The position numbers and the translations under genes are program-made. The notes beneath the pieces were generated by a model. It saw only the letters and a list, made by a program, of their open reading frames with translations. It searched no databases and had not been told where the DNA came from. Positions 31,868 to 34,411 of a stretch of DNA of 34,411 nucleotides are shown in pieces. This DNA comes from an uncultured Acetatifactor sp. (GTDB taxonomy: Bacteria; Bacillota; Clostridia; Lachnospirales; Lachnospiraceae), in contig CAKRRD010000036.1 in NCBI GenBank assembly GCA_934394815.1, positions 1 to 34,411 on the forward strand, in the 5' to 3' direction. Position 1 is the stretch's first letter; the number at the start of each line of letters is the position of its first letter.

Positions 31868-33412
31868 ATGAGCGAACAGAGAACCTATCACAATCCTGTA
31901 CAGCGAGGTTTTTTCCCGGATCCTTCTGTGATCCGTGTCGGTGACGATTATTATATGGTGAATTCCAGCTTCCAGTATTTTCCGGCAATTCCCATTTCCC
32001 ATTCCAGAGATATGGTACACTGGCATATCATCGGGCATGCCATTACGAATCCGGAATGGCTGGACATCAGCGACATCCGGGATTCCCACGGAATCTGGGC
32101 GCCGGATATCGAATATGTGGACGGAAAATACTATATTTATGTAACCTTACGTCTGAATGCGGACGGCAAGCGTGACAATAACGTAATGCGCAGACAGTTG
32201 GTGATGGTGTCCGACAGGCCGGAAGGCCCCTACAGCAAGCCGGTATGTCTGGAAGTGGACGATATCGACCCGTCACTTTTTGTAGATGATGACGGCAGCA
32301 GATATATGATCATTGCGAAAGCGGCACAGGCGGTTCCTCTGACAGCGGACGGACTGGCGGTGGCAGGCCCGGCAAAGACGGCATGGGAAGGCACGGGGGA
32401 GCGCTGCTCCGAAGGCCCCCATATCATGAAAAAGGACGGCTATTACTACGCTATCGTGGCGGAAGGTGGTACCGGCTACGGTCACGGAATCAATGTGGGA
32501 AGAAGTAAGAATTTCTATGGCCCTTATGAATGCTCTCCCTACAATCCGGTCATGCGCCAGAAGGATCCCACCGCCCCTATTCAGAGAGCCGGACATGGCA
32601 AACTGGTACAGGACCAGAATGGTCAATGGTGGTGCTATTATCTCTGTGGCAGACCCAATGAGGGCAATTATACGACTGTGGGCAGAGAGTCGGCACTGGA
32701 TCCCGTACAGTGGACGGAGGATGGCTGGTTTACCGTCAACGAGGGAAAAGGCCCCAGTCTGACACAGACCGCTCCGGATCTGCCAGAGTGCATTTATGAG
32801 AGAAATCTGTTCGATGATTTTAACGATACGAAGCTGAATCTGGAATGGGAGTTCGTTCGTAATCCGGATAATGGTTCCTGGTCATTGACCGAACGTCCCG
32901 GATATTTCCGGATCTGGACCAGAGATGGACAGTTGAATGAGATCCGTGCGAAAAACACGCTGTTGAGAAGAGAGCAGGAACTGTCTTATGTGGCAGAGAC
33001 AAAGCTGGAGTTCTATCCGGATAAGGACGGAGAACAGGCGGGACTGACCTGCTACTACAGCACAGCCACCTATGCCAGATGTTCCTTGTGCCATGAGGGT
33101 GGCAGGAAGATCCGGCTTGTCATCAACCGTAACCACGGTGAGGAACTGATGGCGGAAGTGGACAATGTGAAGGAGACTCCCGTATATCTGAAAGTGGTGG
33201 TGGAGAAGCTGACAAGAACCTTCTATTACAGCTATGACGGTGAAAACTGGAAAAAGGTCGGCGTCCTGGAGAACTGCATTTATCTCTGCGATGAGGGGGT
33301 TCCCGACGATCCGAAGCGTCACACCGGTACATTGGTAGGTATTTATGCCAACAACGGAGGCTGCGGAAGCCGTAAAGCAGCGGATTTTGACTATTTCAAA
33401 TATGAGGATTAA
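31868..33412 (+). CDS. Glycoside hydrolase family 43 (beta-xylosidase / arabinofuranosidase type)
   Basis: A 514-residue enzyme without a signal peptide, so it should act on imported oligosaccharides in the cytoplasm. ATG 31868 has AAAGGAG at good spacing; an in-frame ATG 31838 does not. The five-bladed propeller shows the GH43 triad: Asp18 in FFPDPSVI (base), Asp134 in DIDPSLF (pKa modulator) and Glu182 in SEGPHI (acid). From about residue 320 a second beta-sandwich (DDFNDTKLNLEWEF onward) fits the C-terminal domain of GH43 beta-xylosidases. Substrate (xylan- or arabinan-derived) cannot be fixed from sequence. No transporter or regulator for sugars is adjacent, which is unusual for such genes. 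Confidence 0.92.
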   Translation: MSEQRTYHNPVQRGFFPDPSVIRVGDDYYMVNSSFQYFPAIPISHSRDMVHWHIIGHAITNPEWLDISDIRDSHGIWAPDIEYVDGKYYIYVTLRLNADGKRDNNVMRRQLVMVSDRPEGPYSKPVCLEVDDIDPSLFVDDDGSRYMIIAKAAQAVPLTADGLAVAGPAKTAWEGTGERCSEGPHIMKKDGYYYAIVAEGGTGYGHGINVGRSKNFYGPYECSPYNPVMRQKDPTAPIQRAGHGKLVQDQNGQWWCYYLCGRPNEGNYTTVGRESALDPVQWTEDGWFTVNEGKGPSLTQTAPDLPECIYERNLFDDFNDTKLNLEWEFVRNPDNGSWSLTERPGYFRIWTRDGQLNEIRAKNTLLRREQELSYVAETKLEFYPDKDGEQAGLTCYYSTATYARCSLCHEGGRKIRLVINRNHGEELMAEVDNVKETPVYLKVVVEKLTRTFYYSYDGENWKKVGVLENCIYLCDEGVPDDPKRHTGTLVGIYANNGGCGSRKAADFDYFKYED

Positions 33413-33474
33413 ACAAAAAAGACAGCCGGATTTTGGCTAAAAGTGCGAAAAAGTCGCAATGATAAGAAATCTGT

Positions 33475-33503
33475 TTGCCAAATAGTCGAAATAATGGTAA
33501 AAT
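33475..33503 (+). promoter_or_regulatory. Promoter of a short transcript
   Basis: TTGCCA (33475-33480), a 17-base spacer and TAAAAT (33498-33503). The predicted start is near 33510. Confidence 0.65.
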
Positions 33504-33517
33504 AATTATGGTTCTGG

Positions 33518-33533
33518 ATGTAAGTGCTTACAT
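33518..33533. promoter_or_regulatory. Palindrome at the start of the short transcript
   Basis: ATGTAAG-TG-CTTACAT, perfect seven-base arms, begins about eight bases after the predicted start. It could be an operator or a 5' hairpin in the RNA. No protein is implied by the motif alone. Confidence 0.5.
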
Positions 33534-33589
33534 TTCAGAATCGACAGGAACAAATGCAACGCATAGTTTCATACATCTCTTTTCAAAGG

Positions 33590-33617
33590 ATCCTGGGTGA
33601 GCAGCCCGGGATTTTTT
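33590..33617 (+). terminator. Terminator inside the leader of the decayed kinase region
   Basis: ATCC-T-GGG (33590-33597) pairs with CCC-G-GGAT (33605-33612), one T-G pair, followed by TTTTTT (33612-33617). Confidence 0.85.
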
Positions 33618-33935
33618 GTGCATCCGAAGCAGTCTGGAATATTTTTGGGTTCTTATATCATGATCCTGCTGGCGGCAAAAATGCTGCGGAAGCTGATCGA
33701 CGAAAACAACCACAAAATCGAGATCAGTGTATATCAGACCGGATCCGGGAAATGGAACAGCATATCGGAGATATAGAGAATCTGTATGCAGGAATCCGGA
33801 GCATGCGGCATGATATGAAAAATTATATCGCAGATATGGAAACTCTCATGAACGGACAGCCGGAGCAGACGCCGCTGCGGCAGTATCTGGATTCTTTGCA
33901 GACTTCCGTGGAGCAGCTTAAGACCACCGGCGGAA
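33618..33935 (+). pseudogene. Decayed AgrC-like (GHKL) histidine kinase
   Basis: From 33618 one frame reads IFLGSYIMILLAAKMLRKLI and continues as DENNHKIEISVYQT, the end of a membrane domain and linker. At about 33740 the sense continues one frame over as RIREMEQHIGDIENLYAGIRSMRHDMKNYI, the dimerisation and phosphoacceptor region of AgrC-like kinases (His in RHDMKN). One lost base explains the shift. No ATP-binding domain follows: about 50 residues later the sequence passes into unrelated protein. The gene is therefore truncated at both ends and frameshifted. Confidence 0.65.
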
Positions 33936-33937
33936 CC

Positions 33938-34252
33938 ATGAATGAATTTTACCTGAAACAGTTAAAAGATATTCCGGCGGGCAGCAAAGAAGCACTGGAA
34001 AGCATAGGAATCACTCAGGCCAGGGACGGAAGCCTGATCGTGGATGAAAAAGTGTTCCGGAACGCGGATGCAGATACCTTGCAGAAGGTATTGGGAGGTG
34101 AAGAAGGCTTCGCCTCCAAAATAAGCTTCCTCGGCGAACACATCAGTAAGAAGGCTTCCGAAAATGTGGTCAGCGCCTCCAGCCGGTATGGCTCCAATGG
34201 GGCAACCTACATGGGAGCTTTTGAGGCTGATAAGTATAATTTCTTTGGGTAA
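33938..34252 (+). pseudogene. FliD C-terminal-like protein fragment fused to the kinase relic
   Basis: This 104-codon region is in frame with the kinase remnant and ends at a TAA before a strong terminator. It reads SKEALESIGITQARDGSLIV and ADADTLQKVLG, similar to the C-terminus of flagellar cap protein FliD (SSIGIT-DGTLxxDE) and to short FliD-C-like proteins of unknown role in Lachnospiraceae. It ends ADKYNFFG. No ribosome binding site precedes ATG 33938. It is probably the surviving 3' part of a gene whose front was replaced by the kinase relic; it could still be expressed as a fusion. Confidence 0.55.
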
Positions 34253-34263
34253 GATTGTGTTGT

Positions 34264-34310
34264 AAAAAAAGGCGTTGTATTTCAGAAAATCTGAGATACA
34301 ATGCCTTTTT
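34264..34310 (+). terminator. Strong terminator at the end of the FliD-like frame
   Basis: AAAAAGGCGTTGTATTTCAGA pairs with TCTGAGATACAATGCCTTTTT through about 20 positions with G-U pairs and a 3-4 base loop. It works in both directions. Confidence 0.9.
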
Positions 34311-34355
34311 GCATATCCGGACTTGAAAAAGTGTGGATTTTATATCAAATTATAA

Positions 34356-34378
34356 ATGTAACGTAAAATAAGTTACAT
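34356..34378. promoter_or_regulatory. Inverted repeat upstream of the next gene
   Basis: ATGTAAC, nine bases, GTTACAT: perfect seven-base arms next to a TATAAA (34351-34356). It probably belongs to the control region of a gene beyond the window. Confidence 0.45.
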
Positions 34379-34411
34379 CTATAAAAAGATGATTGAATGA
34401 AACTTTTCCTG

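Larger units (their letters stand above)
33510..33617 (+). ncRNA. Candidate short RNA or attenuated leader
   Basis: The promoter at 33475-33503 and an intrinsic terminator at 33590-33617 (ATCCTGGG/CCCGGGAT, 7-base loop, six T) bracket about 105 bases. A 30-codon frame from ATG 33508 ends inside the terminator, but its start would coincide with the transcription start and it lacks a ribosome binding site. The transcript therefore looks non-coding, or it is the attenuated leader of the decayed genes that follow. Confidence 0.5.

Noticed and set aside
33508..33600. 30-codon frame within the short transcript
   Set aside because: Its ATG coincides with the predicted transcription start, there is no ribosome binding site, and its end lies in the terminator stem.

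Overview
The window looks like chromosome of a Clostridia-class Firmicute, most likely a Lachnospiraceae gut anaerobe. The evidence is strong GGAGG-type ribosome binding sites, sigma-A promoters of TTGACA/TATAAT type, a CIRCE-controlled groESL operon, small DUF2752 and TM2 membrane proteins, a type II pantothenate kinase, a formate/nitrite-family channel and a cytoplasmic GH43 glycosidase. This assignment is inference from gene style; no rRNA or species marker is present.

Layout. 1-1732: the end of an unknown gene, minus-strand small membrane proteins (DUF2752, TM2), and a small coiled-coil protein. 1751-6722: a TetR regulator with an ABC ATPase and a giant FtsX-type permease; matching palindromes precede both transcription units. 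6729-8546: an AT-rich island of relics (a broken antitoxin-like gene, an intact antitoxin/PIN-toxin pair, and Xis- and integrase-like stubs), probably a decayed integrative element inserted before pyrE. 8567-17203: pyrE, small membrane proteins, an M29-type aminopeptidase with a long N-terminal extension, the purine genes purE-purM-purN-purD, and an exported SH3 protein. 17290-23167: a YtrA-type GntR regulator coupled to clpC, a small conserved protein, radA, and type II pantothenate kinase.

23177-24161 is the most interesting stretch. It holds a 31-codon hydrophobic peptide on the minus strand, a convergent antisense RNA with its own promoter and terminator, a sequestered ribosome binding site, and a LexA-like box over the peptide's -35 element. 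Together these look like an SOS-controlled type I toxin-antitoxin locus. Next to it are tRNA-Trp and a second unassigned short RNA candidate.

24212-27465: a formate/nitrite-family channel and groES-groEL. 27478-27624: a strongly folded element bounded by 12-bp inverted repeats. 27711-29979: a small DUF3006-like protein and a two-component system. 30253-33412: a beta-helix lipoprotein and a GH43 glycosidase. 33475-34310: a promoter-palindrome-terminator cassette that may encode a short RNA, followed by a decayed histidine kinase fused in frame to a FliD-C-like tail.

Housekeeping genes are intact. The novelty lies in regulatory sites, small RNAs, short peptides and decayed modules between them.
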